Source of the DNA: Bacillota bacterium
Lineage (GTDB): Bacteria > Bacillota > Clostridia > Lachnospirales > Lachnospiraceae
Assembly: GCA_023387655.1 (NCBI GenBank)
Contig: JAEWHR010000127.1
Coordinates: 1-64,000 of the forward strand
Direction: 5' to 3'
DNA: 64,000 bases
In this document: positions 54,781-63,837 of the stretch, piece after piece
Numbering within the stretch: the stretch's first letter is position 1
How the letters are laid out: every line of letters starts with the position of its first letter
Position numbers and translations under genes: made by a program
The notes under the pieces: model-generated
Told to the model about the DNA's origin: nothing
Seen by the model: the letters and a program-made list of their open reading frames with translations, nothing else
The model's database searches: none

Positions 54781-56805
54781 TCATTCTGAATTTCCTATAT
54801 CCATACAATATTGCAAGCCATCTTTTTTGGAAGTAAAATAAATTGTATCGCTATTGCAAGCAATATAGATGGTCGGCACATCGATAATCTTTATAATATT
54901 GCTTCCTTCAAGATCACAGACATAAACTTTGTTGTCATCTTTACGATTGATAAAATAGATTTTTTGATCGGTTAAAAAGAAATTGTATGGGATGACATCT
55001 TGATAAGAAGTATGAACAGCAGTATGGGTATCGTATTTTATTAGCATAGATAAGCCGTCGATATAAAAGATGTTTCTCCCATCAAATGCAATATTTTTAT
55101 CTGTAGGTATGTCTATCATACTGACTTTGTTCGTTTTTCGGTCTACCTTTCGTATATTTGAATTGGTGCAAAAGAATATGCTACGATTATTCAGAAAAAA
55201 GCCAATGTTTTCTAATAAAAAAGTCCATTTATCATCGGTCTGGTATTCTACGCCGAAGACGGAACGGCCAGGACTCGCAATTTGTTCAAATATGACTTGT
55301 TGTTCAAATGTTTCTGTGTTCAACTCTACAATAGAAACGATTTGAGTGGTACTATCATAGATACCCACTCTGTCAATATAACTTTCCGTTCTCAACTGTA
55401 AATAGTATATATATTGTCCGTTGCAGAAAATGGAGAGGATTTTACCTGTATTTGTATTTTGTGCAAAGGCGGAACGGTTCAAATCCAGGACTTCATCGCT
55501 AGATTTATTGTAAAGTAAATATTTTTGTGCTTCCTCATCAAAAACAACTTCATAATTACCAACACTATTAGAACCAGAATCAATCGAATTATATATGGTT
55601 ATATCATATGGATGCTCTGAAGGTCTTGCACATCCTGAAAGAAGTAGTAAAATGCACAGACATCCTAACATACGCCGATGAAGACGGCTCTTTTTTTGCG
55701 ACTTGCACCAATGATTAGAAGTCTTTTTCCAGATTACTAGTACTCCGCCAGCACAAGCCAAAAACAAAACACCTGTTAGTATATTTAATTCCCTACGGCT
55801 TATCTCATTGAATATCGTAACCTGTTCTCCCGTAAGCGGATCACTGTCATAGATACTACCTTTAAAAAAATCGGTTGCTAAGATAAAAGAAAGCGGCAAT
55901 GGAAGATGGTATATCCGATTCATTGTCAGTCCAATATAGGGTAGAATTGTGCTGGCTGCGGTTACAAGCATCGTCAAAGTATACTTCTTAAGCAGTACCG
56001 ATAGAAGTAAGATTAGGACTGTTAAAATGAGGAATCCAAAACAACGAAGTGCTGAGATTAACCAGAAACCACTCATCAGTGAAAGTGTTTGTGAATAGTC
56101 ACTAAAATATTGGAGGCTCTGAATAGGGTAATCCCCATGAGGTATCCCGTATTTTACAGAAAAGAATAGAAACCTCAGTGCTGACTCTGATATACATAAA
56201 AAAGCTGTAAAAAAGAGAGCAATCAAAATCTTATGGAGGACAATTCTATGTCCATTTTGCATTGTCCGAATCAGTCCATCCATTTGGCAGTTATATTCAT
56301 AGCAGAAAATAGGTATGATTATCAATAAAAGAACTAGAAACAGAGGAAAAGGAAAGATGTTGCGGTTTAAAAGTCCACTCCATCCATTTGTCTGTAAAAA
56401 ATAGTGGTTTTCTTCATCCTCACATACATATAGATACTGGTCATAAAGTACCTCGAATCCATTCTGAAACTTTATGACTTCCTCCTGCTTTGCATATTGC
56501 AATTGAAATACTTCTTCTGAGATTTGATCTGAATAATATAAATCCATTAATTCTTTTTGAGTATTCTGAGCGGAATCAATTCTTTGTGCTTCTTGCTCTA
56601 AGTAGGTCGCTTTTTCTTGCGTGTATGCTCCTGTGACATGCTTAAGATACCAGGAGTATTCTTCCTTATATTGCATCATCTCCATATTGTGAGGTTGATC
56701 TGTTGCAACGAGCCAGAGAAGGCTAAATGATAGAAAGATACTAATATACCAAATTCCTCGCTGATAGATCATCATCTTTTTCATTTCATAGAGAAAACTT
56801 TGCAT
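54781..56805 (-). CDS. ABC-2 permease fused to a lipoprotein-like beta-propeller domain
   Basis: 674 residues. Residues 1-375 look like an ABC-2 family permease: a membrane segment near 20, an extracytoplasmic helical loop (40-145), then five or so membrane helices. A basic linker is followed by LCILLLLSGCARPS, a hydrophobic segment with a perfect lipobox whose Cys is residue 392. The rest (about 395-674) has repeated YxxxxD-type beta units like DUF5050/propeller domains and resembles the separate lipoprotein at 58.9 kb. It could be a true fusion, with the hydrophobic stretch as a membrane helix. Its start overlaps the preceding permease gene by 25 bp; AGGAGG precedes the ATG. Confidence 0.75.
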   Translation of the reverse strand: MQSFLYEMKKMMIYQRGIWYISIFLSFSLLWLVATDQPHNMEMMQYKEEYSWYLKHVTGAYTQEKATYLEQEAQRIDSAQNTQKELMDLYYSDQISEEVFQLQYAKQEEVIKFQNGFEVLYDQYLYVCEDEENHYFLQTNGWSGLLNRNIFPFPLFLVLLLIIIPIFCYEYNCQMDGLIRTMQNGHRIVLHKILIALFFTAFLCISESALRFLFFSVKYGIPHGDYPIQSLQYFSDYSQTLSLMSGFWLISALRCFGFLILTVLILLLSVLLKKYTLTMLVTAASTILPYIGLTMNRIYHLPLPLSFILATDFFKGSIYDSDPLTGEQVTIFNEISRRELNILTGVLFLACAGGVLVIWKKTSNHWCKSQKKSRLHRRMLGCLCILLLLSGCARPSEHPYDITIYNSIDSGSNSVGNYEVVFDEEAQKYLLYNKSSDEVLDLNRSAFAQNTNTGKILSIFCNGQYIYYLQLRTESYIDRVGIYDSTTQIVSIVELNTETFEQQVIFEQIASPGRSVFGVEYQTDDKWTFLLENIGFFLNNRSIFFCTNSNIRKVDRKTNKVSMIDIPTDKNIAFDGRNIFYIDGLSMLIKYDTHTAVHTSYQDVIPYNFFLTDQKIYFINRKDDNKVYVCDLEGSNIIKIIDVPTIYIACNSDTIYFTSKKDGLQYCMDIGNSE

Positions 56806-58022
56806 CGTCTACCTCCTAATCTACAATATTGATTACGTGAATAGGTAGCGAAAATCATCGTCACACCCAAGATACCAATTATTATAGAAATACTTATTGC
56901 CACCTGGTAACTAAGTATTGGGTAGCCCAACAAATTGATGAATTCAGTCTTTCTAAATAGTATCCGATTAACCAGCAGTGAATAGGGATTCCATATATCA
57001 CCCCACGTAGCGCTATAAAACGCTCTGGACGCTCCCAATAAAATCAACCCAAGGGCCATAGAAAAATTGATTATAAACGGTAGCAGCGCAGTTTTCCAGA
57101 ACATTGAAACCCAGAGCATTAGCATACTCAGCGTCCAAAATCCAATTGCTCTAACCACCGCAGACAATAAGGTATATTGGAACAAAGTAATATTAATAGA
57201 TGCAGTCTCAAAATTGCTGATTGCATATATAGGGAGCTTTCCACCTTCAAATGTGTGAAAGAATGCAGCAAAGCCAATAAAATTAAGCATAGAAAACCAG
57301 AGGGAAATGCCTACAATAAAGGTAGATGACGCAATTACTTTTGCTACACAGGTTCTTAATCCACCGTTTGGGTTAGTAATAAGTAGCAGATTCATCTGAG
57401 TTTCTTTTTCATTAACAAACACAGTAACAATCCCATAAAGACTCAAGAGCAGGATAAGTGCGGAAGAAAAATCGTAGTTTAAGTAATAATTGTACATCTC
57501 AGTATATTGAAATACAGGAATTTCTCGCGTGGAAAACAGGTGATAGATAACCGCATTTTTTCGCGCTTCGTAGTCGTTACCAATCGACGTATAAAACATA
57601 CTATTTTCTCCTGCCCGCGTAGCTACTTCGAAAGCCGATCGTTGGTAATTATAATAGTAGTTCATCGGCTTGACATAGTATTTGTCTAGTAGATTGCGGT
57701 CACTGTAAATATTCCCGGTAAGAGTATTAGGATCATCTGTTGCCGTACTTGCAGTCAAATCTGCTGTCATTTCTTTCAATGGACGATATAGTGTCAGAAG
57801 ATTATCAATCTTTTCTAACGTGATATCACCAGAAAACTGAGGATAAAGATCCCAATATACTGTATTCCAACTGTATTCTTCAGAGCTATTGGTTAAATAG
57901 GAATAGGAATGGTAGACATCCTGAATTTTTACTATATTAATCATGCTGAACATGAGCATTGCAATCAAGAGTGCTCTTTTGCAGCATAATTTAACTAATT
58001 CGTATCGAACTAATTTTTTCAT
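56781..58022 (-). CDS. ABC-2 family permease
   Basis: 413 residues. One N-terminal membrane segment (about 15-32), a 150-residue extracytoplasmic loop, then five to six membrane helices to the C-terminus. It pairs with the downstream permease-propeller protein and the upstream ATPase. The ATG overlaps the ATPase stop (ATGA), a classic coupling. The three-gene cassette resembles bacitracin/lantibiotic-type ABC-2 modules governed by a neighbouring two-component system, which is present at 61.4-63.4 kb. Confidence 0.8.
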   Translation of the reverse strand: MKKLVRYELVKLCCKRALLIAMLMFSMINIVKIQDVYHSYSYLTNSSEEYSWNTVYWDLYPQFSGDITLEKIDNLLTLYRPLKEMTADLTASTATDDPNTLTGNIYSDRNLLDKYYVKPMNYYYNYQRSAFEVATRAGENSMFYTSIGNDYEARKNAVIYHLFSTREIPVFQYTEMYNYYLNYDFSSALILLLSLYGIVTVFVNEKETQMNLLLITNPNGGLRTCVAKVIASSTFIVGISLWFSMLNFIGFAAFFHTFEGGKLPIYAISNFETASINITLFQYTLLSAVVRAIGFWTLSMLMLWVSMFWKTALLPFIINFSMALGLILLGASRAFYSATWGDIWNPYSLLVNRILFRKTEFINLLGYPILSYQVAISISIIIGILGVTMIFATYSRNQYCRLGGRRCKVFSMK

Positions 58023-58887
58023 GTGTTATCACCACCAAAATAATAAAGAAACACATCCTCAAGGTTTGGCTTCATAGCCATTGCTGTAATGTCTGGCTGT
58101 TCATTTGCAATAATTCGCAGGGAAATTTGATTTCCTTGTCGATGAATATTACTGATTCTTTTATCCTCAAATTGAGAAAAATTCATATTATCTGTCGCGG
58201 TAAGGGACCACACCTTTCCATAAATCTCATCCTCCAGTTCTTGAATAGGCTTCTGCCGAATCAATTGTCCTTGCTTCAAAATTAAAACTTCATTTGCAAT
58301 ACATTCCACATCAGAAACAATATGAGTTGCCAGCAAGACTGTACGACCTTTTGAAAATTTTGTTATCAGATTGCGAAACCGGATTCGCTCTTGAGGATCT
58401 AACCCAGCGGTTGGCTCATCCAATATTAAAATCTTGGGGTCTCCAAGCATCGCCTGCACAATGCCGACTCGTTGTCGCATACCACCAGATAGGGCTCCAA
58501 TTTTCTTATTTATTGCATCATTTAAGTTGACAATCTCTAGCAACTCCATGGCGCGTTTGCGGCCAAGATTGGTCGGAATCCCTTTCAAGGCACACATATA
58601 TTCCAAAAAGTCTAGTACTTTGAAATTAGGATAAAAAACAGGATACTGTGGCATATAACCAATTTGTGATAAAAAATCTTTTCCTAATATTCTAGTATCG
58701 GTTCCGTTAATTAAAATCCTTCCCTGTCGTGTTTCAAAATACCCACGAAAATATTAATGAGTGTGGTTTTACCGGCACCGTTTGCTCCTAAAAGGCCATA
58801 GACTCCCTCGTGGAGTTCTGCTGAGAAGTCTTGAAGCGCATATTTACTTTTATACTGCTTTGAAATGTTTTGAAATGTTATGTCCAT
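58019..58887 (-). pseudogene. ABC transporter ATPase interrupted by a frameshift
   Basis: The gene reads from ATG 58887 (AGGGGG upstream) through Walker A LLGANGAGKTT to residue 58, then hits TAA at 58711. The continuation, GRILINGTDTRILG and onward, is in another frame from about 58720. It contains signature LSGGMRQRVG, Walker B ILILDEPTAGLDP and the H-loop, ending at 58019. One missing base near 58715-58722 (around AGGGAAGG) would restore a normal protein of about 290 residues. As read, the longer downstream fragment (for example from ATG 58654, 211 residues) lacks Walker A and could not hydrolyse ATP. Either a genuine inactivating mutation, programmed slippage, or an assembly error. Confidence 0.85.
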
Positions 58888-58901
58888 ATGCCATCCCCCT
58901 A

Positions 58902-60089
58902 TCAGAACTGAAAGACAGTAGTTAAAGTTTCCACATTGTCTATAGTTCTCCCCATAAAAACAATACAGGTGCGCGATTCATCCAGTATTAAAATCTGTGG
59001 GATTCTGTAAAAATAATCTTGCCCATTGTCAGGAATTGTTTCCGTATGCAGCAGTTCACCAGTGTTGGTATTATAAATGTGAATGGTCATGTCGTTACTC
59101 AAAATAGCAGTAGCAACATATTCGCCCTGACTGGAACTAAAAACTCCATCTTTTCCCTCACGGGAAGAATCAAAATGGATCAGTCTCTCATTTCCTGTTA
59201 TGGTATCTACAATCAAAAGCGTACCGTCTGCCTTTGTAAAACTCTGTGGCAAAATTAGAGTGTTTCCAAAAAAAGAGAGACTTTCAATCCCATACGAATC
59301 CTTTTTAATGAGTTTCTGACTGATTCCATCCACTGAGATATACCCATAGATACTGAAACCTTCTTCACCTTCAATCATTGGTATTGTATTACCTAGTCCT
59401 GTGTATATAATACTTTTACCATCTGATATAAATGCAAGATGCTCCATAATCGTAATTTTGTTGTGATTAATCCCGGCATCACTTTCAAAATCAAAAAGTA
59501 TATCAGTGGACTTAGTTTCCACATCATAAAGATATACTCCCCTTAGCCCAGCAAAGGCAACTTGCTTTCCATCCGGAGAAATTGCAGTAGCATCCACAAA
59601 AATAAAGTCGTCTGCAACCTCCTTGGAAAGAATGAGTCGCTGCTTTTCCTGTAGCATATCGTCATAAAGGATACAGGTCAATTCACCATTTTCAAAGCCG
59701 CTTGTGAGATACCCGTTATTAAAACACTTTACTGTGAATTGTGATTGTTCCGCTGACACAGACGATATGATTTCATCCGCCTCTGTGTTATATAAATAGA
59801 GTTGATCCGAAAGAACAAAGAGATGATTACCAGAAGCATAGAAACCGCCCTTTATCTTTGACGCAAAGGTATCAGGGTTGAAAGTTCCGCCAGAAAGTAG
59901 AGATTCTATATCAGACTCCGCGGGAACAGTAATTATATTTGTCGCTTCATTACTTGTCGTTTCCTTAGGCAAAACTGTAGGACCCTTCGGCAGTGTAGTA
60001 TCTGGAACGGACTGATTCTTGTTTGCTCCGCAGCCGACTAGGGAAATTGAGAAAATAATGGCTATAATTATTGTGATGTAAGTTTTCAT
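58902..60089 (-). CDS. Lipoprotein with beta-propeller-like domain
   Basis: 395 residues. Lipoprotein signal with lipobox SLVGC (Cys about residue 20), a Thr/Pro-rich linker, then repeated beta units of WD40/TolB-like propeller type, for example ISPDGKQVAFAGLRGVYLYD and ISDGKSIIYTGLG. It is anchored on the outer face of the membrane. It may be a sensor or accessory for the exporter encoded downstream. AAGGAG lies at the end of the preceding gene, 3 bp away. The ABC ATPase begins 15 bp after its stop. Confidence 0.82.
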   Translation of the reverse strand: MKTYITIIIAIIFSISLVGCGANKNQSVPDTTLPKGPTVLPKETTSNEATNIITVPAESDIESLLSGGTFNPDTFASKIKGGFYASGNHLFVLSDQLYLYNTEADEIISSVSAEQSQFTVKCFNNGYLTSGFENGELTCILYDDMLQEKQRLILSKEVADDFIFVDATAISPDGKQVAFAGLRGVYLYDVETKSTDILFDFESDAGINHNKITIMEHLAFISDGKSIIYTGLGNTIPMIEGEEGFSIYGYISVDGISQKLIKKDSYGIESLSFFGNTLILPQSFTKADGTLLIVDTITGNERLIHFDSSREGKDGVFSSSQGEYVATAILSNDMTIHIYNTNTGELLHTETIPDNGQDYFYRIPQILILDESRTCIVFMGRTIDNVETLTTVFQF

Positions 60090-60092
60090 GCT

Positions 60093-61121
60093 CTATTTCT
60101 CCTTATAAAATAGTATAGAATTTGTTTTTATTGTCATACTGTCTCGATTCCCATCTGCCGGGACTGATATTACATAAAATGTACTAAAATCGTCCAACTT
60201 GCTCATATCGATTGTTATCTCTGCCACCCACACACCGCCTTTGGTTAGTCTCGTTTTATATGATGTGACGTGGTTATAGGAAATTGGTTGGTGGTTAAGA
60301 TAGAAAATCGTATTGAATTTTGCACCTTGCGGACCACATAACATATATCGAATTGTTACAGTGTCCTTTCCGGTCAGATTTAAATTATCAAATTTCAATT
60401 TCTCGTCGTACGCTATTGTGTAATAAGCATTAGTTTCAATGGCGGTTACATCAGTCACGCCATTAGCAGGAAGTTCTGTCTCTATAAAATCTTTCGTAAA
60501 CTTTTCAACCCTAACATCTAATTCTGTTACAACATCTGCGATTAAATGTTCAGGTAGAGAATCTACAGGTGCATCTACATGGAATTCAATTGGAACTTGA
60601 TACTGGAGGATTCCGTGGTAAAAACCATAGCTTGAAGTCGTTTCCATATCTGGCTGAAAAGTAGGATAGTAAAGGCTCAGAATTGTCAAATTCAGAGTGT
60701 CATCCTTATACCCAGCAACAGGTGTAAAGATGAATGTAATATCCTGCTCAGTAGAGTCCTTCATAGGAAACGAATGACAATAGGAGAGTTCTTCCGTATT
60801 GTCCACTTTATAGGGTTGCGGCTCACCATTTAAGAATAGTAGGAAACCGATACTTTCCGCTTTTCCGGTTGCAGAAAAATGATATTTCAATGAAAATTCT
60901 CCCCCATCATATTCGTATGGCAGAATATCGCCTTTCTCAGACCGGCTTATATCAAGGGGGCCATGAGAAATATCCCCGATAAGATTAGAGCCGGTAACAT
61001 CCTCAAATGGGTTTTTAGAGTTTTGAATATCTGAGGTCTTTTCTTCGGGTAGTACTGAGTAGCTACACCCGGATAGAAGCATGGTCATGATAAGTCCCAT
61101 AATAAATAATCGTTGCTTCAT
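60093..61121 (-). CDS. Lipoprotein of unknown function
   Basis: 342 residues with lipoprotein signal and lipobox LLSGC (Cys about residue 19). The mature part is beta-rich with no domain I recognise, including an early stretch EYDGGEFSLKYHFSATG. It is the first gene of the operon lipoprotein-lipoprotein-ABC ATPase-permease-permease. Three TTGACC-type direct repeats with 11-bp period lie at the promoter upstream, suggesting control by the neighbouring response regulator. Its last codons overlap the ribosome site of the next gene. Confidence 0.75.
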   Translation of the reverse strand: MKQRLFIMGLIMTMLLSGCSYSVLPEEKTSDIQNSKNPFEDVTGSNLIGDISHGPLDISRSEKGDILPYEYDGGEFSLKYHFSATGKAESIGFLLFLNGEPQPYKVDNTEELSYCHSFPMKDSTEQDITFIFTPVAGYKDDTLNLTILSLYYPTFQPDMETTSSYGFYHGILQYQVPIEFHVDAPVDSLPEHLIADVVTELDVRVEKFTKDFIETELPANGVTDVTAIETNAYYTIAYDEKLKFDNLNLTGKDTVTIRYMLCGPQGAKFNTIFYLNHQPISYNHVTSYKTRLTKGGVWVAEITIDMSKLDDFSTFYVISVPADGNRDSMTIKTNSILFYKEK

Positions 61122-61236
61122 GATAAATCATTCCTTTCTAATAGAATAAAAACACCTAAATCAGGTGAATAAGTAATTCAAAATCGGAGGTTCCATTACT
61201 ATGAGATAGCCTCCTATTTACTTGATACTTATACTC

Positions 61237-61264
61237 TATCAAGTAAAGGTCAAGAAACGGTCAA
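61237..61264 (-). promoter_or_regulatory. Triple direct repeat, candidate response-regulator site and promoter
   Basis: On the reverse strand TTGACC (61264-61259), TTGACC (61253-61248) and TTGATA (61242-61237) repeat with exact 11-bp period, the pattern bound by OmpR-family regulators. They lead into the lipoprotein/ABC operon and may overlap its -35 region. A -10-like TAAGTA follows downstream. The rest of 61122-61444 has a small GGAGG/CCTCC hairpin and the terminator at 61331. Confidence 0.55.
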
Positions 61265-61330
61265 GATTTTGAAGTTTATAATAAATTCTACTTTACAGCA
61301 GTGTTATTGATATTTCTTATACAAAGCAAA

Positions 61331-61360
61331 AGAGAGGCCACCTTTTTAGGTGACCTCTCT
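61331..61360 (-). terminator. Terminator of the two-component operon
   Basis: AGAGAGGCCACC (61331-61342) and GGTGACCTCTCT (61349-61360). On the reverse strand all 12 positions pair (one G-U) and TTTTGCTTTG follows, so it works in the direction of the kinase gene. Confidence 0.7.
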
Positions 61361-61444
61361 ACTGAGTTCTAAATTTATCTATAACAATTGCCTTTTCAAT
61401 CTTAGATCAGATTGCAGTTGCAATCCTTTTGCATTTTTCCTATA

Positions 61445-62725
61445 TTATACGGTAACGCTTATTGTTGCTTTTGCGCCGCCGTTTTTATTGTTTGACAATT
61501 TTAACTCTCCACCAAGTTTTTGACATAGGGTTTGGCTGATTATTAGTCCCATACCCAAGTGTTCTCCCGTCGTGTCGGTTGTATAGATAAGTGTATTTCG
61601 ATCTTTTAATATCTTTTCAGGAAAACCTTTCCCGTCGTCTATGATACGAATATACAACTGATTCTGATCTTCAATTGAAAATTCCATTCGGATTTCTTTT
61701 CTTGCAAAGCGAAGTGCATTTGCGAAAATATTTTCTATAATTCGGTATAATATCTGTGGATCAATTTGTACATTACATTGTGGCATGCGAAAAACTGCGT
61801 TAAGTTTCAGACCCTTCTGTTCTGCCATTACAGAGAAATCATCTAACATATTCTGCAAGAGGTCTGGTAATTCACTGGGTATCTGATGAACTTCTATATT
61901 TTCAAGGCTATTTATGTCCCGAATAGAGTTTGTATAATGCTCTAATCTATTAGTGGCTGTTGATAGATTATCAAGTGTATGCAGTAGCTTGTCCTGACTT
62001 ACTTTCCCTTGAGGAATATTTTTTTTGAGGTACTCCACATATCCACCAATAATTGCGATGGGATTTCGTAAATCGTGCGCTACAGATGCTTGTAGCATCC
62101 GACGTTCTTCTAACATTCTCCAAATCAATCGATTATTATCATAGAGGGCTTTTCGCATTTCTTCAAATGAATCACAAAGAACTCCCATCTCATCCTGGCG
62201 GCTGTATGAAATAGAAAATTCTAGGTTTTGCCTGCTGATCTGTTTCGTTGCTTTAGACAATGATTTCAATGGAGGTGCCAACCTCGTTTTATAAAACCAC
62301 CAGGCGCAGATAGATATACCAACTACAGAATAAAGGAATGGAAGAAATATCATAGCGAAAGAGAGGCTTTGGTAAAAAAGCTTCTTTTTGGGAGATAACA
62401 GCGAATAACTACTTTCAATCTTTTCTATTGTATAATCGGTTTTCCCAACTTCTTCAGACGCTATTGAATTATCTTGAATCAACTGATAAAGCTGTGTGGG
62501 CTGATCCCATTCCACCTTTTGTCTTCCTTTTAAAACGGTTCCATCCGAATAGGTTGTTGAGAAGTTGAGCCATACTTCATTGGCATCTGGCAAAATAAAT
62601 AGCTGAATTCGGTAACAACCGTATATGGTAATCACTGAACAGAATAATGCAATTGCAATCGTAATTGTAACCATACAAAAAAATGATTTTTTGAGAGATA
62701 GATTTTTATTTTTTATTTTCTCCAT
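61445..62725 (-). CDS. Sensor histidine kinase
   Basis: 426 residues. Two membrane segments (about 13-35 and 120-145) flank an 85-residue extracytoplasmic sensor. Then HAMP (about 145-200), HisKA with phosphoacceptor in SVAHDLRNPIA, and a HATPase domain with N box (NIFANALRFARKEI), DDGKGFP and GMGLIISQTL. It overlaps the response regulator gene by 13 bp. It probably senses an envelope signal and controls the adjacent lipoprotein/ABC operon, which is inference from position and the repeats at 61.2 kb. Confidence 0.92.
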   Translation of the reverse strand: MEKIKNKNLSLKKSFFCMVTITIAIALFCSVITIYGCYRIQLFILPDANEVWLNFSTTYSDGTVLKGRQKVEWDQPTQLYQLIQDNSIASEEVGKTDYTIEKIESSYSLLSPKKKLFYQSLSFAMIFLPFLYSVVGISICAWWFYKTRLAPPLKSLSKATKQISRQNLEFSISYSRQDEMGVLCDSFEEMRKALYDNNRLIWRMLEERRMLQASVAHDLRNPIAIIGGYVEYLKKNIPQGKVSQDKLLHTLDNLSTATNRLEHYTNSIRDINSLENIEVHQIPSELPDLLQNMLDDFSVMAEQKGLKLNAVFRMPQCNVQIDPQILYRIIENIFANALRFARKEIRMEFSIEDQNQLYIRIIDDGKGFPEKILKDRNTLIYTTDTTGEHLGMGLIISQTLCQKLGGELKLSNNKNGGAKATISVTV

Positions 62726-63387
62726 TTATATCCCATCCCCCAAACTGTTTCTATGTAATCCTTTCTGGTAGCCTCCTGCAACTTGGTTCGAATTTTGCGA
62801 ATATGCTCTTTAATGACATTGCTGTCGCCCTCTGCCTCTAGTCCCCACACAGATTCATAAATTCGTTCTTTATCAAATACTTGATTTGCATATGATACCA
62901 AAAATTCAATGATTTCAAACTCACGCTTTGAAAAAGGTATCTGACCTTCATTGAAATAAACTGTGCGTTCCGATATGTTGATAATCAGTCCTTGGGAGGT
63001 GATGATTTGTGGTGTCTGCTTGGTGCGTTCATCCCTTCGTAAATGAGCTTCTACACGCGCGGTAAGTTCCTGTAGACTAAACGGTTTCGTGATATAATCG
63101 TCACCCCCAGCGCTTAGACCATTAATTTTATCTTGTTCCGTGATTTTTGCCGTGAGAAAAAGAATAGGGCAAATCACATGATTGCGAATTGCTTGGCATA
63201 ATTGTAACCCGTCCATTCTCGGCATTGTAATATCTAATAGAATGATATCTGGCTTGTTGTTGAGTTTGGAAAGAGCTTCTTCGCTACTATTGGCAACTAA
63301 GGGAAGGTATCCTTCTGTCTCAAAATGGTCTGTCAGAAGTTCAGTCATCATCTCTTCATCGTCTATAATCAATATTTTATAAGCCAC
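62713..63387 (-). CDS. OmpR-family response regulator
   Basis: 224 residues. Receiver domain with IIDDEEMM, phosphoacceptor Asp in ILLDITMPRMDG, Thr in FLTAK and Lys in ITKPFS. The C-terminal winged helix includes PFSKREFEIIEFLV and RKIRTKLQEA and ends VWGMGYKWRK. A TTG at 63402 is also in frame, but GGAGG lies 8 nt before the GTG at 63387, the likelier start. Cognate to the kinase it overlaps. Its expected DNA target, tandem 11-bp-spaced repeats, is present at 61237-61264. Confidence 0.92.
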   Translation of the reverse strand: MAYKILIIDDEEMMTELLTDHFETEGYLPLVANSSEEALSKLNNKPDIILLDITMPRMDGLQLCQAIRNHVICPILFLTAKITEQDKINGLSAGGDDYITKPFSLQELTARVEAHLRRDERTKQTPQIITSQGLIINISERTVYFNEGQIPFSKREFEIIEFLVSYANQVFDKERIYESVWGLEAEGDSNVIKEHIRKIRTKLQEATRKDYIETVWGMGYKWRK

Positions 63388-63456
63388 AACATATTCCTCC
63401 AATCATCTTTGTAAATTACAAAAGGCAATTTTGCACTTGCTCATTGAAGATAAAGC

Positions 63457-63594
63457 TTATACTATTCGCCTGTTCTTTTTGTTGTATATCGCAACAGTTA
63501 CAATTGAAACAAGAACAATCACAGCATTTGCGGCAATGGTTCCCTTCCAAGTCATAGTCATAGTGCCAAAGATATAATAAATCCATTCTACCAA
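63457..63594 (-). CDS. Possible small membrane protein or gene remnant
   Basis: A reverse-strand frame of about 45 codons reads like a genuine membrane segment (IAANAVIVLVSIVTVAIYNK) with a charged tail KKNRRIV before the stop. It lacks a ribosome site and an ATG at the N-terminus, so it may be the remaining end of a lost gene. Confidence 0.3.
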   Translation of the reverse strand: MVEWIYYIFGTMTMTWKGTIAANAVIVLVSIVTVAIYNKKNRRIV

Positions 63595-63677
63595 ATTAAT
63601 CCAGTAGTGTCACTTTTATTTTCTCTTTTCCTCTCTGCCTGGCAGGGTGGCATTCGCAAATTAAATATGGATATTTG

Positions 63678-63695
63678 GTATATAGTGTAATATAC
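63678..63695. promoter_or_regulatory. Inverted repeat in the divergent promoter region
   Basis: GTATAT-AGTGTA-ATATAC, perfect 6-bp arms, about 140 bp before the lipoprotein start at 63838. TATA-rich arms make it also a possible -10 region, so its role as an operator is uncertain. Confidence 0.3.
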
Positions 63696-63837
63696 TACAA
63701 ATGAAATAGAGAAAATTTATATTTATATACTCTGAATCATTGGAACTTTTTAAACGGTATATTCGACTAATATGCAAAGGAAGTACATACATACGAAAAT
63801 AGAATGACAATATTATTCATTAGGAGGTGTATCACAG

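Noticed and set aside
63678..63695. GntR/BlaI-type operator
   Set aside because: TATA-rich arms are too simple to assign; kept only as an inverted repeat.
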